Shown: positions 6,548-14,033 of the stretch, one piece after another
Layout of the letters: the number at the start of each line of letters is the position of its first letter
Position numbering within the stretch: position 1 is the stretch's first letter
Notes under the pieces: model-generated
Databases searched by the model: none
Told to the model about the DNA's origin: nothing
The model's input: only the letters and a program-made list of their open reading frames with translations
Made by a program: the position numbers and the translations under genes
Source: JALYTY01 sp964546935
GTDB taxonomy: Bacteria > Vulcanimicrobiota > Vulcanimicrobiia > Vulcanimicrobiales > Vulcanimicrobiaceae
Assembly: GCA_964546935.1 (NCBI GenBank)
Contig: CAZJLJ010000061.1
Location: 1-16,761, forward strand
DNA length: 16,761 bases
Reading direction: 5' to 3'

Positions 6548-7514
6548 GATACCATTCCACTGCGCTTACGAGTGCATCGCGAACGGGCCGCGCGTTTATG
6601 CCGAGCTCGCGTTGCGCTTTGCTTGAGTCGACGTACATGCGTTCGCGAGACATGCGAACGCCTTCAAGGGGTACAAAGGGCGTCGCACCGGTCACGCGCG
6701 AACGCAGCTCGTCGACATAAGCCGCTGCGTACATCAGTGCAACCGGCGCGTGGGCCTTCGGCGCGGGACGTCCGGTGACTTCGGCCAGCAAATCCCAAAG
6801 ATGATCGAAGCTTAGATTTTGGCCACCCACGATGTACCGTTCGCCGATGCGGCCGCGTTCGAGCGCCGCCACGTGTGCATCCGCGACGTCTCGCACGTCG
6901 ACAAGGTTGATGCCGCCGCTCGCGGGCGGCCGGGCTACCATTTTGCCGCGCGCGAAGTCCACAATCATCGCACCGGTGGGCGTCGGCTTCCAATCGCCGG
7001 CACCAATGGGCGCCGTCGGCAAAACCGCGACAACCGGAAGACGGCTCGCAAACGCGGCGCGTTCCTGTAGCAGTTTCGATTCGTGGTAATCCGCCGATCC
7101 GTGGCGATGGTAATGGTGTTCGGGATAATCCGCTTCGGTCGCAGGGCGGCCTTCGCGTTCGTGTCCCACAGCGGCAGAGCTTGACGTAAGAATCCCGCGT
7201 TCGACGCCGGCGATGTGGGCCGCATCGAAGAGACCTTCGGTGCCCGCAATATTCACGCGTGCGATGGAGCCATGTTCTCGCGGCGCAAACGAGTATTGAG
7301 CGGCGCAGTGCACGACGTAACGGCAACCCTCGAGCGCGCGCTTGAGCGCGCCGGTGTTCTGCAAATCGCCCGTTACGGTCTCGACGCCATCTATGGTGCG
7401 CGGCGTGCGAACCAGCGCACGAACGCGGTAGCCGGAAGCTAAGAGGGCGCGCAGAATGTGCGCGCCCACGAATCCGGTGCCTCCGGTTAAGAAGACGAGA
7501 TCAGCTTGCGCCAA
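6528..7514 (-). CDS. hpnA: HpnA: hopanoid-associated NAD(P)-dependent sugar epimerase-like protein
   Basis: A 328-aa extended SDR protein of normal family length. The N-terminal nucleotide-binding motif TGGTGFVG is at 10-17 and the catalytic pair Y143xxxK147 (YHESK) is intact. Serines around 111-113 (SSS) fit the third catalytic position. HpnA is consistently linked to hopanoid loci and is annotated as a sugar epimerase/reductase; its exact step in side-chain processing is not firmly established, and a role on the ribosyl-hopane side chain is inferred. The start is TTG 7514: an in-frame TGA lies shortly upstream and no ATG/GTG intervenes before the Rossmann motif. It overlaps hpnH by 14 nt and hpnG by 20 nt. 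AAGGAA lies about 15 nt upstream of the start, rather far for a ribosome binding site. Confidence 0.9.
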   Translation of the reverse strand: MAQADLVFLTGGTGFVGAHILRALLASGYRVRALVRTPRTIDGVETVTGDLQNTGALKRALEGCRYVVHCAAQYSFAPREHGSIARVNIAGTEGLFDAAHIAGVERGILTSSSAAVGHEREGRPATEADYPEHHYHRHGSADYHESKLLQERAAFASRLPVVAVLPTAPIGAGDWKPTPTGAMIVDFARGKMVARPPASGGINLVDVRDVADAHVAALERGRIGERYIVGGQNLSFDHLWDLLAEVTGRPAPKAHAPVALMYAAAYVDELRSRVTGATPFVPLEGVRMSRERMYVDSSKAQRELGINARPVRDALVSAVEWYRANGYI

Positions 7515-8508
7515 GCGCTGCGCGGATCGATTCCTTCACGGAACCGGTGGTGCGGATGACGGCGGTCGGCTCGTAGCCGCAGTGCGCCATGCAGTTGTTG
7601 CAGCTGGGATGTTTGCCGCGGCCGTACTTCTCCCAATCGGTTTCTTCGATTAGTTCCTTGTACGTTTTCGCGTACGGTGCATCGCTCATCAGGTAGCATG
7701 GACGCTGCCAACCGAAGACGGTGTAGCACGGAATGCCCCACGGCGTGCATTCGAAATCGACTTTGCCTTCAAGGAAGTCGAGGTACAGTGGTGAGTGGTT
7801 CAAACGCCACTCCTTGCGCTTCTCGCCCGCGAAGGCTTCACGGAAGATTTCACGCGTGCGTTCGACGCCGAGGAAGTGCTCCTGATCCGGCGCTTTTTCG
7901 TACGCGTAGCCCGGCGAAATCTGCATCATGTCGACTTTGAGTTCGTTGTTCAAGTAGTCGAGCACTGAGCGAATCGACTTCGCATCGTCCTTATCGAAGA
8001 ACGTCGTGTTCGTGATTACTTTGAAGCCCTTTTCCTTCGCGACTTTGATTGCGGCAATCGCTTTTTCGAAGACGCCTTCGCGGCAAACCGACTCGTCGTG
8101 GCGCTCTTTCAGCCCGTCTAGGTGAATCATCCACGCAAAGTACGGCGAGGGTTTGAACTGATCGATTTTCTTCTCGAGCAGAATCGCGTTCGTGCACAAG
8201 AAAACAAATTTCTTACGCTTCAACAATTCGGCGACGATCTGCGGCATCTGCTCGTGTACGAGCGGTTCACCGCCGGCAATGGAGACGCACGGCGCGCCGC
8301 ATTCTTCGACGGCAGCGAGGCACTCTTCAACGCTCAAGCGGCGGCGCAGAATGTCGTTCGGATGCTGAATCTTTCCGCAACCGGCGCACGCGAGATTACA
8401 TTGGAGCAACGGTTCCAGCTCCAGCACGAGCGGATACTTTTTCTCGCCCTTCAGCTTTTTGCGAAAGATGTAACCGCCGACGGTTAGCTTTTCTAGGACG
8501 GAGCTCAC
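7501..8508 (-). CDS. hpnH: HpnH: radical SAM adenosylhopane synthase
   Basis: A 335-aa radical SAM enzyme. The [4Fe-4S]-binding CX3CX2C motif is at C37-C41-C44 (CNLACAGC), GGEP is at 79-82, and the C-terminal hopanoid-specific domain carries further Cys (C254, C261, C271 and the C303xxC306xxxC310 group). HpnH joins a 5'-deoxyadenosyl radical to the isopropenyl group of hopene, giving adenosylhopane, the first committed step to extended C35 hopanoids. The GTG start at 8508 overlaps the shc stop in a GTGA junction, so the two are translationally coupled; the open frame extends further upstream only through shc and the assembly gap. It ends inside the hpnA start. Identity is very secure. Confidence 0.96.
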   Translation of the reverse strand: MSSVLEKLTVGGYIFRKKLKGEKKYPLVLELEPLLQCNLACAGCGKIQHPNDILRRRLSVEECLAAVEECGAPCVSIAGGEPLVHEQMPQIVAELLKRKKFVFLCTNAILLEKKIDQFKPSPYFAWMIHLDGLKERHDESVCREGVFEKAIAAIKVAKEKGFKVITNTTFFDKDDAKSIRSVLDYLNNELKVDMMQISPGYAYEKAPDQEHFLGVERTREIFREAFAGEKRKEWRLNHSPLYLDFLEGKVDFECTPWGIPCYTVFGWQRPCYLMSDAPYAKTYKELIEETDWEKYGRGKHPSCNNCMAHCGYEPTAVIRTTGSVKESIRAALGAS

Positions 8509-10265
8509 GAAATCGTCACCTGTTCCCGGTTGAGGTTTGCGCCGGCGCCTTCGCGGATCCGACGCTCGGTTGCGAGCGTCATCAGCGGGAAGAGATGCCG
8601 GTATAAATGATAGTTTAAATAGAAATCCCGAGGGAAGCCCGTTCCNNNNNNNNNNNNNNNNNNNNNNNNNNNNNNNNNNNNNNNNNNNNNNNNNNNNNNN
8701 NNNNNNNNNNNNNNNNNNNNNNNNNNNNNNNNNNNNNNNNNNNNNAGCCACTGTGCGCCGCGCTGGATCATATCTTCTCCGGTCCGGAGCGCACCGAGCG
8801 CCGAGATAACGCACCACGTTCCATAAATGAAGTTGACGCCCCAGCGTCCCCACCACGAGCCGTCGGGTCGTTGCGTTTCGCGCAGATACTCTAGGCCGTC
8901 TCGCACGAACGGATCGTTCGTATCGCGTCCGACGAGCGCCAACATTTCAAGGACGTGTGCGGTTACGTCTTCGGTCGGCGGATCGATGAGCGCGCCGAAA
9001 TCGGCGAATGGCATGCGGTAAAGCAATTCGCGCGTGTTGTCTTGATCGAACGCAGCCCACGCTCCGTTCTTCGAACGCATCGCTACCGTCCACGCAACAC
9101 CGCTATTCACCGCGTCGCGAACGAGGTTCGCATCGCCGCCTTCGATGAGCGACAACACGACCACCGCCGTATCATCGATGTCGGGATACGCGTCGTTGTC
9201 GAACTCGAAAGCCCACCCGTTACCGCCGCGAAAGGTATTTTTGACGCGCCAATCACCGGGGGCGTCGTTCGGAATCTGCTCTTGCAAAGTCCATTTCACG
9301 GCACGTTGCATCGCCGGATGATCTTTGCCAAGTCCCGCGAGCGCGAGTGCGCGCAGCGCCCATGCCGTGTCCCACACCGGCGACATGCACGCTTGAAAGC
9401 GCCAGCCTTCTTCGTCGTCGATGATGAAGCGATCGAAACCGCGGATGCCTTTCTGCATCACCGGATGATCGAGGCCGAAGCCCATAAGATCGAGCGCAAT
9501 GAGCGAATACACCCATGGCGGTTGAATGCCGCCCCAGCTTCCATCGGCTTCTTGCCGCTCGACGACCCATTGCGCAGTCGCCTTCATAGCGCTCTCACGC
9601 AGCGGGTTGCCGGAGATGCGATCGTAGATCTTCAGAAACTTATCGAGCCACCACATCCAGCCCGTACCCGGAACGCGATGCATCGCCGCTTCCGTGCCTG
9701 CGTTGATGATCTCGCGCACGTCGACGCCAAGATCGCGAACGGGCCGTTTCGTGACGACGATGGTCAGCGGCGCAATCGTTCCGCGCGCCCAACAGGCGAA
9801 GTCGTAGAGATTGAATGGCATCCATGTTGGAAAGTACACGATCTCGGGAGGCAGCGACGGAATGCCGTCCCACGGATATATGCCGAAGAGCGCGAGCCAA
9901 ATCTTCGTGAAAACGCGCGCCTCTACTAAACCACCGAGGCGGCGAATCAACGCGAGCGCACGTTGCATTTCGTCCCGAGACGGATCCACGCCAAGCACTT
10001 TCAGCGCAACATACGATTCGATCGTCGTGCTTAGATCGGCGGGCCCATCGAAGTACTTCGCCCACGATCCGTCTTCACGCTGATTGCGCAGGATGTGTTG
10101 AATGGCACCGGCGCGCACGCCGTCTAGATCTAAGCCAAGAAAACGGTAGAGCAAAATCTGCTCGGCCGTCATCGTGACGTTCGTCTCCAGCTCCGCGGTC
10201 CACCACCCTTCAGGTGATTGATTCGCGAGCAGCCATTCGATGCTGCGCTCTAATGCATCAGGCAA
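8505..10265 (-). CDS. shc: Squalene-hopene cyclase (interrupted by a 100-N gap)
   Basis: A class II triterpene cyclase that folds all-trans squalene into hopene at the membrane surface. The protonating motif DIDDTA is at about residues 362-367, close to the DXDD position of known cyclases. QW-type repeats are seen (QSPEGWW, QREDGSW, QEADGSW, MRSKNGAW, QRPDGSW) and the end is the family-typical GTGFPRDFYLNYH. The 586 codons include 34 unknown ones; relatives are about 630-660 aa. The gap removes the segment before GTGFP, usually about 75 residues with two QW repeats. The start is taken at TTG 10265, 9 nt after AAGGACGAGG, overlapping hpnE by 8 nt. The ATG at 10258 is out of frame and hits TAG after one codon, so it is not the start. 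Confidence 0.95.
   Translation of the reverse strand: MPDALERSIEWLLANQSPEGWWTAELETNVTMTAEQILLYRFLGLDLDGVRAGAIQHILRNQREDGSWAKYFDGPADLSTTIESYVALKVLGVDPSRDEMQRALALIRRLGGLVEARVFTKIWLALFGIYPWDGIPSLPPEIVYFPTWMPFNLYDFACWARGTIAPLTIVVTKRPVRDLGVDVREIINAGTEAAMHRVPGTGWMWWLDKFLKIYDRISGNPLRESAMKATAQWVVERQEADGSWGGIQPPWVYSLIALDLMGFGLDHPVMQKGIRGFDRFIIDDEEGWRFQACMSPVWDTAWALRALALAGLGKDHPAMQRAVKWTLQEQIPNDAPGDWRVKNTFRGGNGWAFEFDNDAYPDIDDTAVVVLSLIEGGDANLVRDAVNSGVAWTVAMRSKNGAWAAFDQDNTRELLYRMPFADFGALIDPPTEDVTAHVLEMLALVGRDTNDPFVRDGLEYLRETQRPDGSWWGRWGVNFIYGTWCVISALGALRTGEDMIQRGAQWXXXXXXXXXXXXXXXXXXXXXXXXXXXXXXXXXXGTGFPRDFYLNYHLYRHLFPLMTLATERRIREGAGANLNREQVTIS
8646..8745. other. Assembly gap (100 N) inside shc
   Basis: Exactly 100 N, the usual placeholder for a gap of unknown size. 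The flanks code for shc in register, but that is arithmetic, not evidence for size. By comparison with known cyclases about 225 nt should be missing. Confidence 0.95.
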
Positions 10266-11562
10266 TCGCTTTAACCTCGTCCTTGCGCGTTGGGTCAACG
10301 CCGTTTGCAATATGGGCCGCTGCGGCGCGGCCGCTGCGCACGGCAGCTTCCATCGTGTCCGGCCAGCCCGTCTGCGTCCATGAACCGGCAATAGCCACAG
10401 CGGGATGCGCTGTGCGCTGCAGGATTCTTTCACTACCAGGCTTCGGAAGGTACGTCGCTTCGGGATTGCGCGTCGCGAATCCGCGTTGGACCGTGCCTCC
10501 GCGTAGTAACGGGAGAAAAGCGCGCAGTTCGTCCCATGCGATGCGCTCGAGTTCCGTTGTCGGCATGGTGAGGAACTCGCCCGCAGCACTGATGCTGCAA
10601 CACAGATAACCCGGGGCCTTTTCAAAAATCCACTGCAGCGGCGAATCGAGCGCTGCGGCGAAGTCGAAACCGACGGTTCCGCGATCGTGCCAAATATGCA
10701 CGTCGACGATCGGGTACGGATCGTACTGCTCCAACCCGCGAACGCCGAATGCCGAAGGATTGCCCAGCAATTTCATCGTGGTTCTCGGCGAAACAGCCAA
10801 GACGGCAGCATCGAACGACGCAACGCCGCTCGGTGTTTGCAAGCGCACGCCGCTATCATCGACTTCCATGCCAAGGACGCCGGTAGAACGGTGGACCGTG
10901 CCGACGCGTTCCGCAGCGGCTTCAGCAATTCGCGCGAGCGGAACGGTCGCGAACCCGAATCGCGCCGCACTCGCATCCTTCAGAAACGCGGTTGTAAGCA
11001 CAAATAGCGCGTCGGCGGCGCTTACGCGATCGAACGGCGCGTTCACGGCCGGAATGAAAAACGGATCCCAAAAGGCGCGTCGCGTCTCTTCGTTTTGTCC
11101 GTTGCGCCGAAGCCATTCATCGAACGTCATAGTCGCCGGGGGATTTGCGACGGCCGCGCTGACGAGTGCGCGCGCAATGCGAAGTTTTCCGCCGGCGCTG
11201 AGATGGCGATACCCGGCAAACGAAGCGAGCAGATGAAGCGGCGCCGGCAATGCTGCGGCGGTCAGTTTGCTTTGCACGCCGTTTTTTGCGAGTACCAACG
11301 CTTCGAAACGCGGTTGTTCGTGCAACGCGCCGGCCATGCCGAGACGATCGACGAACTCTATGAATTGCGAGCAGCAGTGAAGGAAGACATGCTGTCCGTT
11401 GTCGACTTCGTGGCCGCCGATTTCGAAAGACGTTGCGCGGCCGCCAAGAAATCGCGTGCGCTCGAAGACTTCGACGCCGTATCCGCGTTCGTGCAGCTCG
11501 AGCGCTGCGGAAAGCCCAGCGAGGCCGGCGCCGACGACCGCTACCCGGCGCGCAGAAGCCAC
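10258..11562 (-). CDS. hpnE: HpnE: hydroxysqualene dehydroxylase (FAD-dependent)
   Basis: A 434-aa flavoprotein of the amine-oxidase/desaturase superfamily. The Rossmann motif is VAVVGAGLAGLSAALELHER with GxGxxG at 11-16 and E34 at the end of strand 2 (VFER), followed by the FAD-contacting LGGRATSF. A second family-typical motif near the C-terminus (AVAIAGSWTQTGWPDTMEAA) closes the FAD site. HpnE reduces hydroxysqualene to squalene. The GTG 11562 start puts the Rossmann strand about seven residues from the N-terminus, as in relatives, and has GGTGA just upstream; the open frame runs back to 11688, but that extension is non-conserved and lies in hpnD. It overlaps hpnD by 22 nt and shc by 8 nt. 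Confidence 0.94.
   Translation of the reverse strand: MASARRVAVVGAGLAGLSAALELHERGYGVEVFERTRFLGGRATSFEIGGHEVDNGQHVFLHCCSQFIEFVDRLGMAGALHEQPRFEALVLAKNGVQSKLTAAALPAPLHLLASFAGYRHLSAGGKLRIARALVSAAVANPPATMTFDEWLRRNGQNEETRRAFWDPFFIPAVNAPFDRVSAADALFVLTTAFLKDASAARFGFATVPLARIAEAAAERVGTVHRSTGVLGMEVDDSGVRLQTPSGVASFDAAVLAVSPRTTMKLLGNPSAFGVRGLEQYDPYPIVDVHIWHDRGTVGFDFAAALDSPLQWIFEKAPGYLCCSISAAGEFLTMPTTELERIAWDELRAFLPLLRGGTVQRGFATRNPEATYLPKPGSERILQRTAHPAVAIAGSWTQTGWPDTMEAAVRSGRAAAAHIANGVDPTRKDEVKAIA
10275..10284 (-). promoter_or_regulatory. Ribosome binding site deciding the shc TTG start
   Basis: AAGGACGAGG on the minus strand ends 9 nt before TTG 10265 and lies in the last codons of hpnE. It supports this rare start over the longer upstream open frame, which would read back through hpnE. 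Confidence 0.55.
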
Positions 11563-12398
11563 GATTTCACCATCACGCCGATCTTCTCCGACGGCGAGAG
11601 GCTCGCTCTTCCACGTAACGGGAGATATGGATCGCGTTGAACTTTGCCGAGAATTCCCTCGTAGATCCCGGCCATCGTTTGAACGCATGCCGCGGGACGT
11701 CTGGGAATGTAACGCAGCACGAGGTAACCGTCGTCGAAATATTCGCGTGCGCGAGCGGCTTCGAACTCGACCAGTTCTGCCCAGCGGCTGCCGGGATCGC
11801 CCGCGAAAACCAACGCATCGGCTGAAATACCGAAGCGGCGAAGATCTTCGAGCGGCAGATAGATTCGCCCCATCGCCGCGTCTTCGCGCACGTCGCGCAA
11901 AATGTTCGTCACTTGCAGTGCAATCCCGAGGTCATCGGCCCGCTCGAGCGCATCGGCATCTTGAAAGCCGAAGATGCGAACGCACATCCGTCCGACAACC
12001 GATGCGACGAGATTGCAGTATGCTTTCAGTTCATCCCACGTTTCGTAACGGCGGCGGCTATTATCCATCTCGACGCCGTCGATGAGCATTTGAAGCTCAC
12101 GTTCGGGAATGTTGTACCGCTGCACAGCCGTTGCCAAAACTTGCATGACGGGATCATCGTATTCGCCCCGCATGCAACGCGAGATGCGTTCGCGGTGGAA
12201 CTTCAGGCGGCCGGGAAGATCCGGGAGCGACGCGCGGTCGCCGTCGGCTTCGTCATCAACTTGTCGCGCAAAATCGTAAAGGCCATAAATTGCCATACGT
12301 TGCTCGTAAGGAAGCGAGATGAACCCCCAGTAGAAGTTCTTCGCTTCGCGGCGCGCCATGTCGCGACAGAATCGCTCGGCGTCCTCAAGCTGTCTCAA
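11541..12398 (-). CDS. hpnD: HpnD: presqualene diphosphate synthase
   Basis: A 285-aa all-alpha squalene/phytoene synthase family protein of normal length. The first Asp-rich motif is DDEAD (48-52) in the context LYDFARQVDDEAD. The second is D169VRED173 in NILRDVREDAAMGRIYLP. Both bind diphosphate through Mg2+. In the three-enzyme squalene route HpnD condenses two farnesyl diphosphates to presqualene diphosphate. The RIYLP ending of the second motif and the FARQVDD context separate it from HpnC next door. The start is TTG 12398, since conserved AERFCRDMARREAKNFYWGF begins only seven residues later; it overlaps hpnC by 14 nt. A GGAG lies about 12 nt upstream. Confidence 0.94.
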   Translation of the reverse strand: MRQLEDAERFCRDMARREAKNFYWGFISLPYEQRMAIYGLYDFARQVDDEADGDRASLPDLPGRLKFHRERISRCMRGEYDDPVMQVLATAVQRYNIPERELQMLIDGVEMDNSRRRYETWDELKAYCNLVASVVGRMCVRIFGFQDADALERADDLGIALQVTNILRDVREDAAMGRIYLPLEDLRRFGISADALVFAGDPGSRWAELVEFEAARAREYFDDGYLVLRYIPRRPAACVQTMAGIYEGILGKVQRDPYLPLRGRASLSPSEKIGVMVKSWLLRAG

Positions 12399-13236
12399 TT
12401 TGTTCGGTAGCTCCGTTGTGGCGAAGCGCGTCTACGAACGCGCGAAGAATGATTGCGGCTTTGTCTTTTCCGGTGATGTGCGGCCGCGACTCGTCGGTCC
12501 GGTAGTCGAGACGTTCGATGCCATCGCAGATGGCCAGTCCCCCAAGACGGTAGAGCGAAAGTTGCAGCCGTAACGCAAAAGGTGCGAGCGTTTCGAGCGC
12601 GCGGCCGGAGTTGAGCAGAGTGCGCGCTCTCGCGACAAGTGCCCGGACCGCGCCATGAACTCCGCTTGCTTCGATATCGGCATCGATTAAATAACGGCGT
12701 CCGATCTTCGCGTCCCTCGCTACGTCCTGTGCGTGATTTGCCAGTTGCAGGCCGATGCAAACGTCGTCCGAGAGCTGGGGCGCACGCGAATCTTCGATGC
12801 CGAAGACGGCCAGCACCATTCGCCCAACCGGAGCTGCGGAGAGACGGCAGTATGCCTCCAACTCTTGCCAGGTAGCGTACCGCGAAACGTTTTGATCTTG
12901 CACGTTCGCTTCGATTAAATCCACAAAATGCTGAAGCGGGATGCGACACTCGCGCATCGTTTCACGCAAGGCAAAAAACACCGGGTGAACGGGCGTCGTG
13001 CCCTTTGCCATAGCGAGAAGTTCATCTCGCCAGAGCGTTAGCCGCGCAAGGGCGTCGCTCTTCGATGCGCTCTCATCGCCGAGATCGTCGGTGGTGCGAC
13101 AAAACGCGTAGATGCGCGCTAGATGAAGCCGAGTCCGTGCGGAGACGAAGGGCGATGCGACGATGAAATTCTCGTAGTGGCCCTTCGTTAACGCGCGACA
13201 ATACGCGTCGGCGGACGCGAGGGTGAGATCGTTCAC
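12385..13236 (-). CDS. hpnC: HpnC: hydroxysqualene synthase
   Basis: A 283-aa paralogue of HpnD in the squalene synthase family. The first Asp-rich motif is DDLGD (50-54) in IYAFCRTTDDLGDE. The second is D171VARD175 in LANHAQDVARDAKIGRRYL, a slightly divergent form of the usual NxxQDVxxD. HpnC turns presqualene diphosphate into hydroxysqualene, which HpnE reduces. The conserved SAAPVGRMVL (133-142) and HPVFFAL are typical of HpnC. The GTG start at 13236 forms a GTGA overlap with the stop of fni, so translation is coupled. The 14-nt overlap with hpnD continues the tight packing. Confidence 0.94.
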   Translation of the reverse strand: MNDLTLASADAYCRALTKGHYENFIVASPFVSARTRLHLARIYAFCRTTDDLGDESASKSDALARLTLWRDELLAMAKGTTPVHPVFFALRETMRECRIPLQHFVDLIEANVQDQNVSRYATWQELEAYCRLSAAPVGRMVLAVFGIEDSRAPQLSDDVCIGLQLANHAQDVARDAKIGRRYLIDADIEASGVHGAVRALVARARTLLNSGRALETLAPFALRLQLSLYRLGGLAICDGIERLDYRTDESRPHITGKDKAAIILRAFVDALRHNGATEQIETA

Positions 13237-14033
13237 GCACGTACCAGCCGCTTCGTGGAACGCAGCTCGTCGATCGAGTTGATGCCAAGCGCAAACATCG
13301 CGATGCGCAGCACTTCGATGAGTTCTTTAGCAAGCGTGCGCGTNNNNNNNNNNNNNNNNNNNNNNNNNNNNNNNNNNNNNNNNNNNNNNNNNNNNNNNNN
13401 NNNNNNNNNNNNNNNNNNNNNNNNNNNNNNNNNNNNNNNNNNNATGCGTTCCAGCAGGCCGGCGAAGCACGTATCGCCTTCCGGCTGGAGCGCCTCTTGC
13501 AGCGGATTCAGATGCAATGCCAGCGCGTCGGCATCGAGCATCTCGACGAGACGACGGCAGTCTTCCGTGTCGTAGCCCTTGTTTAATTGAACCGCGCCGA
13601 GGTTGGCAACGATCGGTACGTCGGGTGCGTACTTGCGTACGTCGAACGTTTCGAGCGTTTCCGGGTGCTCCAAAATCGCGCGCGCCGAACCGAGACCCAT
13701 GGCGAAACCGAATTCCTGGGCGACTTCGGCGAGACGGCGATTGATAGGGCCCGCTTCCGGCGCCCCGCCCGTCATACACGAGATCAGGAACGGCGCTCGA
13801 AGGGTGCGTCCGAAAAGGTTTACCGCAAGGTCGACGTCTTTTAGATCGATCTCCGGTAGCGCCGAATGCACGAACCGGTACGCCTCGAAGCCGGCACCGA
13901 CACCCTTGGCGGAGACATCTTGCTCGATGTTGATTCGCAGATGCTCGGCTTTGCGCGATGAGGTACCGTCGACCGAAGTCGATTCACGCGGAATGTGCCG
14001 TTGCGAGGTGATAAGCGATCTCCTTGAAATCAC
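13233..14033 (-). CDS. fni: Type 2 isopentenyl-diphosphate isomerase (FMN), interrupted by a 100-N gap
   Basis: Fni interconverts IPP and DMAPP using reduced FMN. The family-typical RKAEH is at about 27-31, SCMTGG at 85-90 for flavin binding, and HLNPLQE at 174-180, where the Gln follows the substrate pocket. The C-terminal piece after the gap (RIAMFALGINSIDELR) matches the family end. Known Fni proteins are about 340-350 aa; here 266 codons include 34 unknown, so about 125 residues are probably hidden in the gap, among them the phosphate-binding glycine loops. The frame opens at GTG 14033, which overlaps the upstream gene by 50 nt and gives about 26 non-conserved N-terminal residues. The true start may be further in. 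Placement at the head of the hopanoid operon suggests dedicated prenyl precursor supply. Confidence 0.92.
   Translation of the reverse strand: MISRRSLITSQRHIPRESTSVDGTSSRKAEHLRINIEQDVSAKGVGAGFEAYRFVHSALPEIDLKDVDLAVNLFGRTLRAPFLISCMTGGAPEAGPINRRLAEVAQEFGFAMGLGSARAILEHPETLETFDVRKYAPDVPIVANLGAVQLNKGYDTEDCRRLVEMLDADALALHLNPLQEALQPEGDTCFAGLLERXXXXXXXXXXXXXXXXXXXXXXXXXXXXXXXXXXTRTLAKELIEVLRIAMFALGINSIDELRSTKRLVRA
13344..13443. other. Assembly gap (100 N) inside fni
   Basis: A second run of exactly 100 N. From the normal length of type 2 isomerases, I estimate about 375 nt are really absent. Confidence 0.95.

Noticed and set aside
8955..9929. 324-codon plus-strand open frame opposite shc
   Set aside because: It lies antisense to a cyclase with clear motifs, its translation is rich in Arg/His/Ala as expected from a shadow of a GC-rich gene, and no domain is recognisable.
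10266..10625. N-terminal extension of the shc frame to 10625
   Set aside because: It reads through the hpnE coding region, has no family similarity (Arg/Ser-rich), and a good ribosome binding site supports TTG 10265.
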